64,000 bases of DNA, from NCBI RefSeq assembly GCF_026262505.1, contig NC_067206.1, forward strand, positions 22,707,896 through 22,771,895, written 5' to 3'. A program made the position numbers and the translations under genes. Positions within the stretch are counted from its first letter, which is position 1. Each line of letters opens with the position of its first letter. Below, one piece after another: positions 10,421 to 18,381 of this stretch. Under the pieces are notes generated by a model. The model made no database searches, was not told the DNA's origin, and saw only the letters and a list, made by a program, of their open reading frames with translations. The stretch comes from Trichomonas vaginalis G3 (lineage: Eukaryota > Parabasalia > Trichomonadida > Trichomonadidae).

Positions 10421-10875
10421 TTACATGTCATATCTCACCTTCTCTGGAACTGGTTTCAGGTTTCTTTCTTCTCTTCTTCTACTTTCTTTTCTTTCTTTTC
10501 TCTCTTCTTCTTCTTTTCTGGTGGAGTTATGTCAAATTTGGCGCAACCATATTTCTGTAAAAGTTCTTTGTCCTTTAATAGCTCATCTATTCTGTTTCCT
10601 ATTTCATCTTCAAGAACAGCGCATGTGTCTTCTTTGCTTCTAAGAACTTTTGTGGACTTCATCTTTCCAAGAGGCGTCATCTCTGTCAACAAGTCTGTCA
10701 TTGACAAACTTAAAGACTTCTCTGCCTAATGTTTTATGGTTCTTGTCATATTCCCAGAAACAGAACTTTAGAACAAATTCACCTTTCTTGTTTACACTAT
10801 GTAAGATTTTATGGTCGACAGATGTTTTGCTGTCAAAAAGTTTGTCTCGAATATGATAGCGAAATCGCTAGACAT
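10421..10875 (-). pseudogene. Unknown protein with Lys/Glu-rich tail (about 156 aa in element 2)
   Basis: Counterpart of the whole gene at 59410-59880. The product starts MSSDFAIYIRDKLFDSKT, contains a compact beta/alpha part (GEFVLKFCFWEYDKNHK), then a helical region and a strongly charged KKKKREKKEKKVEE type tail. Such tails bind nucleic acid or act as linkers. It is divergent from the packaging ATPase with a 36-bp spacer that is exactly conserved in length in element 2. Function unknown. Confidence 0.45.
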
Positions 10876-10911
10876 TTTCTAAAAGATAAAATTTTTAATT
10901 TTTCTAAAAAT

Positions 10912-11785
10912 ATGTTAGAAAAAAAGTTTGCTGACATTGACAAAAATTTGAGAATGTTTTGAAGAAGAACAAGAGGAAGTTAGAAAATGCTCAGATAAAA
11001 CCCATACATGACAAGTTCCTATTTGCTCAGAATGGTATAACAGGTCTAATTGCACCACCTGGGTCTGGTAAGACTTTCACTTATCTTAAAATGGCTGCAC
11101 AACAACAAGAACTAGATGAGAAGAACCCATTCTATGAGTTAGTTGTTATTTGTAGTACTTCTGGTCAATTTGACCAAACCGTAAATTCGTTCAAAGATAT
11201 TATAAAAAAGTCTAAGTTAGTATGTATGAAGGATACTGAGTTGTTAGATTGGATAAAGAAGTACCAAAGAAGAGTTTTGAAGTACAATGCTATAAATGAG
11301 TATGTCAATTCGAAGTTTAAAGACCCAAATGAGGAAATGCAGAGAATATTAGAGAAGAAACACTTCAGAAACAAACAGAAAGAGATAGAATACATTTCGA
11401 AGAAATTGCAATCTTACGATTGGAAGACTTACCCTCATAGATGTCTTCTTATCTTAGATGATTTGCTTCTCATCCTTTGTTAAAGAATAGAGAACAAGAC
11501 ATGTGTCGAATTCTTAAGAAGCTCAGACACTTTAACATCTCAGTTGTCATTTGTGTACAGACAGCAAAGAGTTTAAGTAAGGATGTTAAAAGAATACTTA
11601 CTGATATCATACTTTTCCCTGGATTGTCCGAAGACGATTTCATGGAACTTATGAAAGAGTCCATGGCAGGTAAGTTTGACAGACATGAACTATGGGAGAA
11701 GTACAAAGTTATACAAGACCCTCATACTTCTTTCAGAATTCATATCTACGCAAACAAAGTTCAAATTGTAAAAAGTCAAGCTTGA
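10912..11785 (+). pseudogene. Genome-packaging ATPase (A32/FtsK-HerA type), remnant
   Basis: Packaging NTPase that moves DNA into the capsid, a hallmark of Mavericks, virophages and NCLDV. The Walker A motif is GLIAPPGSGKTFTYLKMA (about 11042-11095). A Walker B-like strand (CLLILDD, about 11440-11462) and a sensor-like strand (NISVVICVQTAKSLS) follow. The whole homologue in element 2 (58498-59373) is 291 residues, normal for the family. The start at 10912 (MLEKKFAD) is chosen because the divergent spacer length is then the same in both elements. The copy is broken. Confidence 0.85.
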
Positions 11786-11901
11786 AAATATAAATGTTTA
11801 GTCTTAGTAAGTCTGTTGTGGTTCTGCAGCTTTCGGTTCTTCTGGCTTTGGAAGGCATTCAGGAAGAGGAACGTCAGTCATCTGTTTGTGTCCTGTCGGA
11901 A

Positions 11902-12254
11902 GGAAGAACTTTTCCTGTTGGAAGGAAGAGTTCTTCCTGTTGTCGGGAAGAGTTCTTCCTGTCTGATGGAAAAATTTTTCCTGTCGGATGGAAAATTTTT
12001 TCCTGTCTGATGGAAAAATTTTTCCTGAAGTTCGACCAAAAAGTTCTCAATTTTCGAAAATTTGAATGGTTTACGGACGGACAACTGGAAAATTTTTTCC
12101 TGTCTGATGGAAAATTTTTTCCTGTCTGATGGAAAAATTTTTCCTGTCGGATGGAAAAATTTTTCCAGTTGGAAGGAAGAGTTCTTCCAGTTGTCGGGAA
12201 ATTTTTTTCCTGTTGGAAGGAAGAGTTCTTCCTGTCTGATGGAAGGACTCGGAA
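11902..12254. repeat. Array of 14-bp dyads at exact 22-bp spacing
   Basis: Palindromes of the GGAAAAATTTTTCC / GGAAGAGTTCTTCC type begin at 11902, 11924, 11946, 11968, 11990, 12012 and again at 12087, 12109, 12131, 12153, 12175, 12197, 12219 (partial one at 12241). Steps are exactly 22 bp within each block; spacers are TGTCTGAT, TGTCGGAT or TGTTGGAA-like. Paired changes keep the arms complementary. Long frames run through it on both strands as a by-product of the repeat. Element 2 has no such array after its ATPase gene. It could be an iteron-like binding array or origin. Confidence 0.85.
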
Positions 12255-12338
12255 TGCCAGAAGGATTTGACGAGGCAATTTAACTTATAGAGCTACCTGA
12301 GCCATCTTTGGTGTCAAGCGTAAAAATAAATGGTTCAT

Positions 12339-13163
12339 CTACTCTACTTGTTTGAAGTTGTCAAAATACTCTGTTATTTTTTCCTTTAACAATGGCAAAT
12401 CTTCTTTGAAGGTAAGTATTGTACAACCTTTCATATCATAGTGTGTTTGAGGTAACGTATCTTGAACTATTTGTTTCACATCTTCATTCGGTGTCATTGA
12501 AATCGGTAAGTTTTCGCGATAGAACCAATTTCTGTCAGATTTGTAAATCTTAGCAAGGTCGTAAAAGCTTTTGTTGTTTCTTCTGACTAAATGCAACATA
12601 ACCATATCTCTGTCTTCTTCATTTTCCATCTCTTCAGTATAAATCATATACTTATAGTTCTTTTCCTTTCCTTTTGGTACCGAACGTGGTATTCTTTTCT
12701 GTATGTTTTTGTCTTTTGCTTCAAGCTTGTTCTCTAGCTCTTCACGTTCTTGTCTGTGAATTTCATCTAACATCATGAAAATATAACAAGCATAGCGAGG
12801 TGAAGCCCACATTGCAACAGCATTTACAAGAAGTCTATGTACATACCAACCTCTCAAACTATTTGGCAAATTTTTACGATTTTCGTACGGAATCTCGTTC
12901 CGCGGTTTTCTACCACTCGCAAACATATGAGGAAATTCTTCTAAAAGTTCTTTTGTCTGTTGGTTTTCAAACCAATGACGTGCTTGCTTTGTAGAACGAA
13001 GAGTATTCAAAATACTTTGCATTTGGTACATGTCATCTTTGACCGAACGAATGAGACGTAACTGTTTGTTATATTGTATGTACTCGTATTCTTCATTTAT
13101 GGCTTCATGAACGATAGCAGGTGTTGTGTTCTCTGTTGTTGACATATCTGTCTTTACATACAA
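12339..13163 (-). CDS. KilA-N domain DNA-binding protein 1 (274 aa)
   Basis: Looks whole. The KilA-N domain spans roughly residues 30-140 and ends in the typical LLVNAVAMWASPRYACYIFMML segment, of which MWASP is the recognisable core. A charged helix follows (RQEREELENKLEAKDKN) and then a second domain (NYKYMIYTEEMENEEDRDMVML ... FYDLAKIYKSDRNWFYREN) like the C-terminal DUF3627-type region of large-virus KilA-N proteins. Such proteins bind DNA and are usually regulators. Its first about 40 residues are almost the same as those of the neighbour at 13234-13641, so the genes duplicated in tandem. Repeat modules lie beside this cluster. Confidence 0.8.
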   Translation of the reverse strand: MYVKTDMSTTENTTPAIVHEAINEEYEYIQYNKQLRLIRSVKDDMYQMQSILNTLRSTKQARHWFENQQTKELLEEFPHMFASGRKPRNEIPYENRKNLPNSLRGWYVHRLLVNAVAMWASPRYACYIFMMLDEIHRQEREELENKLEAKDKNIQKRIPRSVPKGKEKNYKYMIYTEEMENEEDRDMVMLHLVRRNNKSFYDLAKIYKSDRNWFYRENLPISMTPNEDVKQIVQDTLPQTHYDMKGCTILTFKEDLPLLKEKITEYFDNFKQVE

Positions 13164-13233
13164 AATAAAAAAATAAATAAAAATAAAATTAGCGTTATTT
13201 TCTTACTTTCACAAAAGACCAAAAATAAACGCT

Positions 13234-13641
13234 TTACATGTATTTTTCAGCAACTTCGTCAAGAAGTCTGTAAATATACCAAGCATAGCGAGGTGAAGCC
13301 CACATTGCTATTGAACTAACTAGGAACTTATGAACATATATACCTTTTAGATGCGATGGTAAGTTTTGTCTGTCTTGGTACATCTTTTTAAGTTCTACAT
13401 GTTCGAACTCACTCAAAAGTTCATGAGTGCTATTTAATTCAAACCAGTCTTGTGGTTTCTTAGTATCTGGTGTAGCACATGCTGTCAAAATACTTTGCAT
13501 TTGGTACATGTCATCTTTGACCGAACGAATGAGACGGAGTTGTTTGTTAAACTGTATGTACTCGTATTCTTCATCTATGGCTTCATGAACGATAGCAGTT
13601 GTTGTGTTCTCTGTTGTTGTCATTTCTGTCTTTACATACAA
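13234..13641 (-). CDS. KilA-N domain protein 2, short (135 aa)
   Basis: A short paralogue of the preceding gene. The front (TTENTTTAIVHEAIDEEYEY) is nearly identical and the KilA-N signature MWASPRYAWYIYRLLDE is present near the C-terminus; there is no second domain. The upstream sequences of both genes also match (GTCTTTACATACAAAATAAAAAAA type leader), so promoter and front were copied together. Whether the short form is a natural single-domain protein or a remnant cannot be decided from sequence. It could act as a dominant partner of the long form. Confidence 0.65.
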   Translation of the reverse strand: MYVKTEMTTTENTTTAIVHEAIDEEYEYIQFNKQLRLIRSVKDDMYQMQSILTACATPDTKKPQDWFELNSTHELLSEFEHVELKKMYQDRQNLPSHLKGIYVHKFLVSSIAMWASPRYAWYIYRLLDEVAEKYM

Positions 13642-13726
13642 AATAAAAAAAATATTTTATAAAAAACTAACTTTATTTTTTCTATCTAGAGGAAATTCAT
13701 GAAATTTCATACGGAATTCAGCAAAA

Positions 13727-13797
13727 ATATATTTTAGGTGAAGAGGTGAGATTTCACCTCTTTTTTCACCTGTTTTTTCACCTGTTTTTTCACCTCA
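13727..13797 (-). repeat. Iterated-motif hairpin module A (GGTGA type)
   Basis: Read on the minus strand: two GGTGAAAAAACA copies, one GGTGAAAAAAGA, then GGTGAAATCTCACC (hairpin), a second TCACC copy and TAAAATATATTTTT. The period is 12 nt. It is followed by CAGTTATTTTATAAGCG, repeated behind module B. Confidence 0.85.
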
Positions 13798-13913
13798 GTT
13801 ATTTTATAAGCGTTTTACATGGTAAACGTTATTTTTTAAATTTTGTGAAAACTCAACGGTTTGACACAAGCCCTAAAAATTATTTTACTCAGAATTTTGT
13901 TGCTGAATTCAAT

Positions 13914-13977
13914 AAAAATATATTTTAGGTGAAGAGGTGAGATTTCACCTCTTTTTTCACCTCTTTTTTCACCTCAG
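13914..13977 (-). repeat. Iterated-motif hairpin module B (GGTGA type)
   Basis: Same build as module A with one repeat copy fewer. It lies directly downstream of the stop codon of the 304-aa gene. The same place in element 2 (58252-58325) holds a module with the different motif GTTAGA. Confidence 0.85.
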
Positions 13978-13982
13978 TTATT

Positions 13983-14897
13983 TTATAAGCGTTTTACATG
14001 AATTGTATGATGTATATTTGAAATCCTAAACAATTTCGTAGCTTCTATTTCTTCTGTCAGTACATCGAATGTTTTAACGATACCGAAAGTTTCTTTATAC
14101 TTCTTCTTGACGTCAGATAGAAGGAAATCTTCTGCTGTTGGATAGTTTTTATTAAGAAATGTCAACATATCCATTTTATCTTCTGCTGGTTTCTCTACTT
14201 CTTTCTTTAAGTCAGCATAGTCGTTTCGCATACGTTCTATCTCTTTGACGGAGTAGTTATATTTCCTCATTGCTGCTTTACATTTTGAACATTGCGGGTT
14301 CATTTTTGCGTTATATTCTGAAACCTTACCTGCTAAAACAACTAAGGCGTCAATTGCTCTCTTCATCTCGAACATAGCGGGTCTTATTTGTTCGTTCCAT
14401 ACCTTACCTCTTCTATCTTTATCTCTTATTTCCCAAACACATTTTGCAACTAATGAAACAAAGTTGTCGTAGGTCTTAAATTCTTCGGATTTGTATATGT
14501 CAGAGATGTTCTTATATACCATATCGCAATCTTTGTCCATGACTTTGTGGTTGCAATGAAATCCAAGAAACTCATAGTTAACCTTTCGTATGAACTTCTT
14601 GGTTTCTACTGAGTCAGTTGCTTTGACTTCTATTTCGTCAAATTCGGGAATGGTTAGTTTTTGTTGTTGGATTTCAGGAAGTTTAGGTAGATGGTCAATA
14701 ATATCCTGCATTTCATAAAGATATTCTTCATTTGTTTCATCTTTTGCAGTGCAATCTAAATCTCCTTGGAGAAGTTCTTGCTTTATCTTCTGGATTTCTG
14801 TTTCGAAAGTATATGAAGAAGGAATGAAGCTTTTCATCTCTACTAACATTGAAGTTGGGTTCATGACTAAAGAGTTTGGTGCTGTTGTTGCTAACAT
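13983..14897 (-). CDS. Orphan Cys-containing helical protein (304 aa)
   Basis: Looks whole and is about 90% identical by eye to the 313-aa product at 57309-58250. Mostly helical; a CSKCKAAMRKYNYSVKEIERM segment (residues about 225-245) has a CxxC pair and leads into a coiled coil (RNDYADLKKEVEKP). A second pair of Cys/His residues lies at GFHCNHKVMDKDCDMVY, so a small zinc-binding unit is possible. No family recognised. In both elements this gene is bracketed by iterated-motif hairpin modules (B downstream and C upstream here), the only gene of which that is true in both copies. A link between the protein and the modules is inference. Confidence 0.65.
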   Translation of the reverse strand: MLATTAPNSLVMNPTSMLVEMKSFIPSSYTFETEIQKIKQELLQGDLDCTAKDETNEEYLYEMQDIIDHLPKLPEIQQQKLTIPEFDEIEVKATDSVETKKFIRKVNYEFLGFHCNHKVMDKDCDMVYKNISDIYKSEEFKTYDNFVSLVAKCVWEIRDKDRRGKVWNEQIRPAMFEMKRAIDALVVLAGKVSEYNAKMNPQCSKCKAAMRKYNYSVKEIERMRNDYADLKKEVEKPAEDKMDMLTFLNKNYPTAEDFLLSDVKKKYKETFGIVKTFDVLTEEIEATKLFRISNIHHTIHVKRL

Positions 14898-14960
14898 GTT
14901 CTTACAATAAAAATAAAAAAAAATATTTTATAAAAAACTAAAATATATTTTTTATCTTAA

Positions 14961-15044
14961 GGAAATTCATGAAAATTCAAGAGGGTGAAAAAACAGGTGA
15001 AAAAAGAGGTGAAATCTCACCTCTTCACCTAAAATATATTTTTG
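14961..15044 (+). repeat. Iterated-motif hairpin module C (GGTGA type)
   Basis: Leader TTCATGAAAATTCAAGA, then GGTGAAAAAACA, GGTGAAAAAAGA, GGTGAAATCTCACC, a further TCACC and TAAAATATATTTTT. It is located between the start of the 304-aa gene and the end of the KilA-N gene at 15063. Confidence 0.85.
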
Positions 15045-15062
15045 TCGAAAAAAATGGTTCAT

Positions 15063-15725
15063 TTACTCACAATATTTTTGTACAAAACAACCCCAAGCTT
15101 TTAACCTCTCTTCTGCAGCTTCTAATGCTATCTTAGCGAGTTCATATTCTCTAAATTCTCTCTTTAAATCTTCTTGTTCCCATTGGTCTAGTTCGTATGG
15201 CGAGTCTCTATAACCAGAACATATCTCACGTTCATGTTCTATTTGTTTTTCATGCATTTTTCTAACTTCTTGTTCGAACAAAGGTTTAGCATTCTCTACT
15301 GTATCTTCGAATTCTTCTTCATCTAACTTCTCATGAACTTTCTTGTCTATGGAGTCCATAATTTTTCCAACTGCTATGCAATATTTTGGAGAAGCCCACA
15401 TTGCTATATAGTTTACAAGTCTTGGGTCTACATACGTTCCTCTAACCTGTTTGATTTCATCAGGAATTCCTGCATGAACTTTGTATAAAAAGCAACCGCC
15501 GGAATTCCGGCGGTTGGTATATTCTTCACAAAATGCCGTATAATACTCTTCCCAGGACTTATTTTCCAACAACTTTCTAAAGTCTTTCCTAAACTGCTGA
15601 CACATATTTGTTACATTTATATAACCATCCTTGTCTCTACGTAAGACTTCAATACCGTTGTAAGTGCCTTTTGTGAATGTTTCGCCATTAGATTTGTTCG
15701 TGAACGTTTTTGCTTCGACTGTCAT
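15063..15725 (-). CDS. KilA-N domain DNA-binding protein 3 (220 aa)
   Basis: Looks whole. A complete KilA-N domain: GIEVLRRDKDGYINVTNMCQ at residues about 24-45, an intermediate helical part, and YVDPRLVNYIAMWASPKYCI at about 97-118. A Glu/Lys-rich coiled coil follows (FEDTVENAKPLFEQEVRKMH onward) and a short C-terminal region. A DNA-binding regulator is likely. The coding sequence contains a 22-bp perfect palindrome at 15494-15515, matched by a covarying hairpin in the remnant at 16009-16191. Its start lies in a leader with AATAAAAATAAAAAATATTTTTT. Confidence 0.82.
   Translation of the reverse strand: MTVEAKTFTNKSNGETFTKGTYNGIEVLRRDKDGYINVTNMCQQFRKDFRKLLENKSWEEYYTAFCEEYTNRRNSGGCFLYKVHAGIPDEIKQVRGTYVDPRLVNYIAMWASPKYCIAVGKIMDSIDKKVHEKLDEEEFEDTVENAKPLFEQEVRKMHEKQIEHEREICSGYRDSPYELDQWEQEDLKREFREYELAKIALEAAEERLKAWGCFVQKYCE
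15494..15515. repeat. 22-bp perfect palindrome inside the KilA-N gene
   Basis: The arms AACCGCCGGAA and TTCCGGCGGTT are fully complementary. The flanks (AAAAGC before, GGTATATTCTTCACAAAATG after) are identical around the hairpin at 16056-16077, whose arms are AACCCGC and GCGGGTT. The stems differ but each is self-complementary. Confidence 0.9.
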
Positions 15726-15759
15726 TCAGTACGTACAATAAAAATAAAAAATATTTTTT

Positions 15760-15950
15760 GGTGGGACGTCGGACATTCGTTTGTGGCTTAACCGTCGGAC
15801 CACAACGATAAAAATCTCGACAAAACATATACGATGAAGTCTCAACAAAACATTTACGATGAAGTCTTAACAAAAAATATACGATGAAATCTATTTCCTG
15901 TGTTGTTGTCAAAATGTCATGTTGTCACACTTTTTCAAAAAGATGTTAGT
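15760..15950. repeat. Boundary segment and ACGATGAAGTCT repeat
   Basis: About 15766-15812 matches, inverted, the segment at 56052-56108 of element 2 that contains the start of the Pro/Gln-rich gene. The next part (15813-15895) has four copies of a 25-27 bp unit of the type ACGATGAAGTCTCAACAAAACATTT, cut here to ACGATGAAGTCTCAACAAAA, related to the larger array at 23738-23892. No gene is seen here. Confidence 0.7.
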
Positions 15951-16003
15951 TGACCGAGTGACCGAGTGACCGAGTGACCTGGTCGCCTAAAATATATTTT
16001 TTT
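15951..16003 (+). repeat. Iterated-motif hairpin module D (GACC type)
   Basis: Three GACCGAGT units (8-nt period) run into GACCTGGTC and then GCCTAAAATATATTTTT. Motif and period differ from the GGTGA type but the order (direct copies, small hairpin, complement, AT tail) is the same. Confidence 0.7.
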
Positions 16004-16008
16004 CTATC

Positions 16009-16191
16009 TTAAGGAAATTCATGAAAATTCACCTGTTGAATTTTGTATAAAAAGCAACCCGCTGTTTTCCGCGGGTTGGTATATTCTTCACAAAATGCTT
16101 GTTTTGAGGTCGAGCCACTTTTGGCTCCACCTCTTTTTTCAACCAAAAACTCATTTTTGTCGAATTCAGCACAAAATTCATGAAAATTCAT
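16009..16191 (-). pseudogene. KilA-N gene remnant
   Basis: A short piece related to the middle of the KilA-N gene at 15063-15725 (shared AFCEEYTN and GCFLYK segments). It contains the second hairpin, arms AACCCGC and GCGGGTT at 16056-16062 and 16071-16077. It is a non-functional relic inside the element. Confidence 0.65.
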
Positions 16192-16254
16192 GAGGGTGAA
16201 AAAACAGGTGAAAAAAGAGGTGAAATCTCACCTCTTCACCTAACATATATTTTT
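16177..16254 (+). repeat. Iterated-motif hairpin module E (GGTGA type)
   Basis: Leader TTCATGAAAATTCATGA, GGTGAAAAAACA, GGTGAAAAAAGA, GGTGAAATCTCACC, TCACC and a TAACATATATTTTT tail followed by CTGAATTTAGC. The interval 16255-16442 behind it is AT-rich and shows no gene. Confidence 0.85.
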
Positions 16255-16442
16255 ACTGAATTTAGCAACAAAATGAACGAGGTCAGGATGTATGTTGCTG
16301 AATTCATTCATAACACCCTTTGTAAGCTCATAAAATGTTTGTTTTGTATCTGCTACTTTTGTTCTTTGTTTTTCAACCTGAAACATTTAATATATGTAAA
16401 AATATATTGTTTTAAAATGGTATGCCATTTCATATTTCTCAT

Positions 16443-17162
16443 CTAACAAACATGTTGTCTGACTGCTTGAGGGTTAGGTTGGTACCATTCAAATTTTACA
16501 CTTGCAATTCCTTCAATTGCATTCAAAATGTCTGAGTCGGAGTCAAACATTTGTTCTCTCTTTGTAGTCTTGAAAGCGTCAAGAAGTTGTGCGGCTGTTG
16601 TGACATTGCCATGTGCATAGTAAATGTGACCGTCCAAATCTGTTATAGTCAATCTGAGATTGTGTCCTTTCTTATTTCCATCTTGAATTGCAGCAAGTAC
16701 TCCCATGAAGCCTTCTTTGTTCTTTCCTTCGTCAAAGTTTACTGTAAAGGTTCGACCAGATGTAATTTGACTTCTAACTTCACGGTACTTCTCATATGCA
16801 TATCTTGTTCTTTCCATGGGAGCATGTGTGTCTTCACCTTTTCCTTTTTTCCTTCTCAAAGGATGCAATTGTTCGTCGTGTTTCCAGTAGAATCTGGCAA
16901 AGCCGTCGTGTCCTTCAACTTGAGGTTCAGAAACATCGAAAGGCATGTCCATAAGACGTTCTTCTTCTAACCTTTCTAGTCTGTTTGGATAATTGGCGCG
17001 CGCTGTTTCCAAGTCCATTTCGTAGGTCAGACCAGCCAGTTTGTCATAGACTTTTATGGGTCTTCCCTTCCTATATTTAAACTTCTTCGAAACTCTCCAA
17101 CCATATCTTTCTAACTCTGCTTTTATTCTAGCAGATTTTCTGTCCATTCTATATGGGGGCAT
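16443..17162 (-). pseudogene. Front part of a polymerase-like gene (homologue of 51043 onward)
   Basis: Product starts MPPYRMDRKSARIKAELERY, basic, followed by a region with SGRTFTVNFDEGKNKEGFMG and ITDLDGHIYYAHGNV. It is nearly identical to the front of the element 2 gene at 51043-53175, which continues into an OTU-like segment and polymerase palm motifs. In element 1 it is followed by repeats. By itself it has no assigned activity. Leader is an AT-rich AATATTTTTTTC stretch at 17163-17186. Confidence 0.6.
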
Positions 17163-17192
17163 TTCTATAAAAATAAAAAAATATTTTTTTCT

Positions 17193-17777
17193 TTACTTTA
17201 CATAACCACCCGCTGCCAAAAGTCTTTGACGCCAACCCATACCAGCTAATGAAGGTTGACTTGGTTTAGTATTGAAACTAACCTTTGGTTTTGGTTTATC
17301 TTCAGTTTTTGGCTTCCCTTCTTCTATTGGTTTTTCGTCACTTTTCGGTTCCTCTGACTTTACCTCACTTGCAGGTATGGTTGTGTCGTCAACATCTTCA
17401 TAAATATCATATGCCATTTGTTTTTGTTTTCCTTTCAACTTTTTGTGTTTGTTGTAAAGTTTAGAATATTTCGACTCTAAGTCAATGAGATGTTCTATAA
17501 TGAACTGTTGGTCGGTGAAGTAAACTTTTCCATCTGTTGTCTCGAAAGCTCCTTCAGACTTCAATATTTTATTTGTGAGAGTCTGTTTCTTTTTTGAGAT
17601 ACTAGCCGTTCCATTTCTATGAAAAGTGACTTTATAGTTAGGGTTTGTATTTCCAGACCTGGCACTTTCTATTATTGAATTTTTCTCTTCATCTGTAAGT
17701 TCTTTGACAGGTTTTGACAATGGTTCTGAACTTTTTGTTTGTGGTGTCAAATCTACCGTTTCAACTTCTTCGGTCAT
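17193..17777 (-). CDS. Unknown conserved element protein (194 aa)
   Basis: Looks whole. Front is acidic and disordered (EEVETVDLTPQTKSSEPLSK), then a compact region with NPNYKVTFHRNGTASISKKK (shared with the small gene at 2741), a coiled coil (LIDLESKYSKLYNKHKKLKG) and a Pro/Lys-rich linker (KPIEEGKPKTEDKPKPK) before a C-terminal GMGWRQRLLAAGGYVK. The last segment looks like a short amphipathic or capsid-docking peptide. Counterpart in element 2 at 50428-51011. Preceded by a TTTTTTACTGAGATGAAATG leader shared with the next gene. Function unknown; a structural protein is plausible. Confidence 0.6.
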   Translation of the reverse strand: MTEEVETVDLTPQTKSSEPLSKPVKELTDEEKNSIIESARSGNTNPNYKVTFHRNGTASISKKKQTLTNKILKSEGAFETTDGKVYFTDQQFIIEHLIDLESKYSKLYNKHKKLKGKQKQMAYDIYEDVDDTTIPASEVKSEEPKSDEKPIEEGKPKTEDKPKPKVSFNTKPSQPSLAGMGWRQRLLAAGGYVK

Positions 17778-17796
17778 TTCATCTCAGTAAAAAATT

Positions 17797-17949
17797 TTAG
17801 TTTGGTTTGTTTTCAACTGGTTGTTGTTGTTTTTTAAGTCGGTCTAAAACTTCCTGAGGTATAGGAAGAACTTGACAAACACGTTGTGTAACTGCTGGAA
17901 GTCGACAAATCCATCTTGAGCCCATTTGTCTCAATGCTGTATTGTTCAT
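17797..17949 (-). CDS. 50-aa small protein
   Basis: Too short for most gene finders but conserved in element 2 (50253-50408, 51 aa) with few amino-acid changes. Starts MNNTALRQMGSRWICRLPAV and ends with a Lys/Gln/Pro-rich tail (LDRLKKQQQPVENKPN). Its leader (TTTTTTACTGAGATGAAATG) is the same as that of the following 194-aa gene, which supports it as a real gene. The size, basic character and position among virion genes resemble adenovirus core peptides such as protein X, but no motif proves that. Confidence 0.6.
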   Translation of the reverse strand: MNNTALRQMGSRWICRLPAVTQRVCQVLPIPQEVLDRLKKQQQPVENKPN

Positions 17950-17965
17950 TTCATCTCAGTAAAAA

Positions 17966-18365
17966 ATTTTACATTCCCCACGTTTGAGCGTTGCGGTTGG
18001 TTATTGTTTACCCACTGTGTGCATGGTTATATCCTCTGTTAAAGAATCTTTCACCTGGTCCATATAGTGTCCTGCTTGGTTATAGTAGTCATTTGCTTTG
18101 TTATAATAGTTTCCTGCTTCTCTTCCTACATTGTCCATCCATCCTTGAACTTTTCCTCTGTTTCAGGATTTGGAATAAGATTTGCTGCATCTCGTGCTAC
18201 ATCCCAACCTTTCTGTACAGTTTGTATAATAGGTTTGCTTTCTCTTTAAAGTATACCTAATGTACTCAAAATCTTCCTTCCAACTCCAAATACACCTCTG
18301 GCTATTGTTCCCACTGCGGGCAAAAATCTGGATGCAACTCCTGCTAATGCGCCAAATAAACCCAT
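17966..18365 (-). pseudogene. Amphipathic virion-like protein (133 aa in element 2)
   Basis: Counterpart of the whole gene at 49832-50233. The product begins with a Gly/Ala-rich amphipathic helix region (MGLFGALAGVASRFLPAVGT) and continues with Tyr/Asn/Gln-rich repeats (YYNKANDYYNQAGHYMDQGE). The front resembles membrane-active helices of adenovirus-type minor capsid proteins. It is divergent from the integrase with a 16-bp spacer. The copy is broken. Confidence 0.5.
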
Positions 18366-18381
18366 TTCTTATGGTTAAAAA
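18366..18381. promoter_or_regulatory. 16-bp divergent promoter spacer at the integrase
   Basis: The start codons of the integrase (18382) and the amphipathic protein gene (18365, minus) are 16 bp apart (TTCTTATGGTTAAAAA). In element 2 the spacer at 49815-49831 is 17 bp. This is a minimal bidirectional promoter by position. Confidence 0.5.

Noticed and set aside
11794-12283. Open frames of 64-134 codons on both strands through the 22-bp array
   Set aside because: They consist of repeat-derived peptides (for example FPSDRKNFSIRQE) in several frames at once; the 22-bp dyads explain them without a gene.
13727-13977. CRISPR-like array reading of the hairpin modules
   Set aside because: Repeat units are 12 nt with constant spacers; there are no unique spacers and no cas genes, and the context is eukaryotic.
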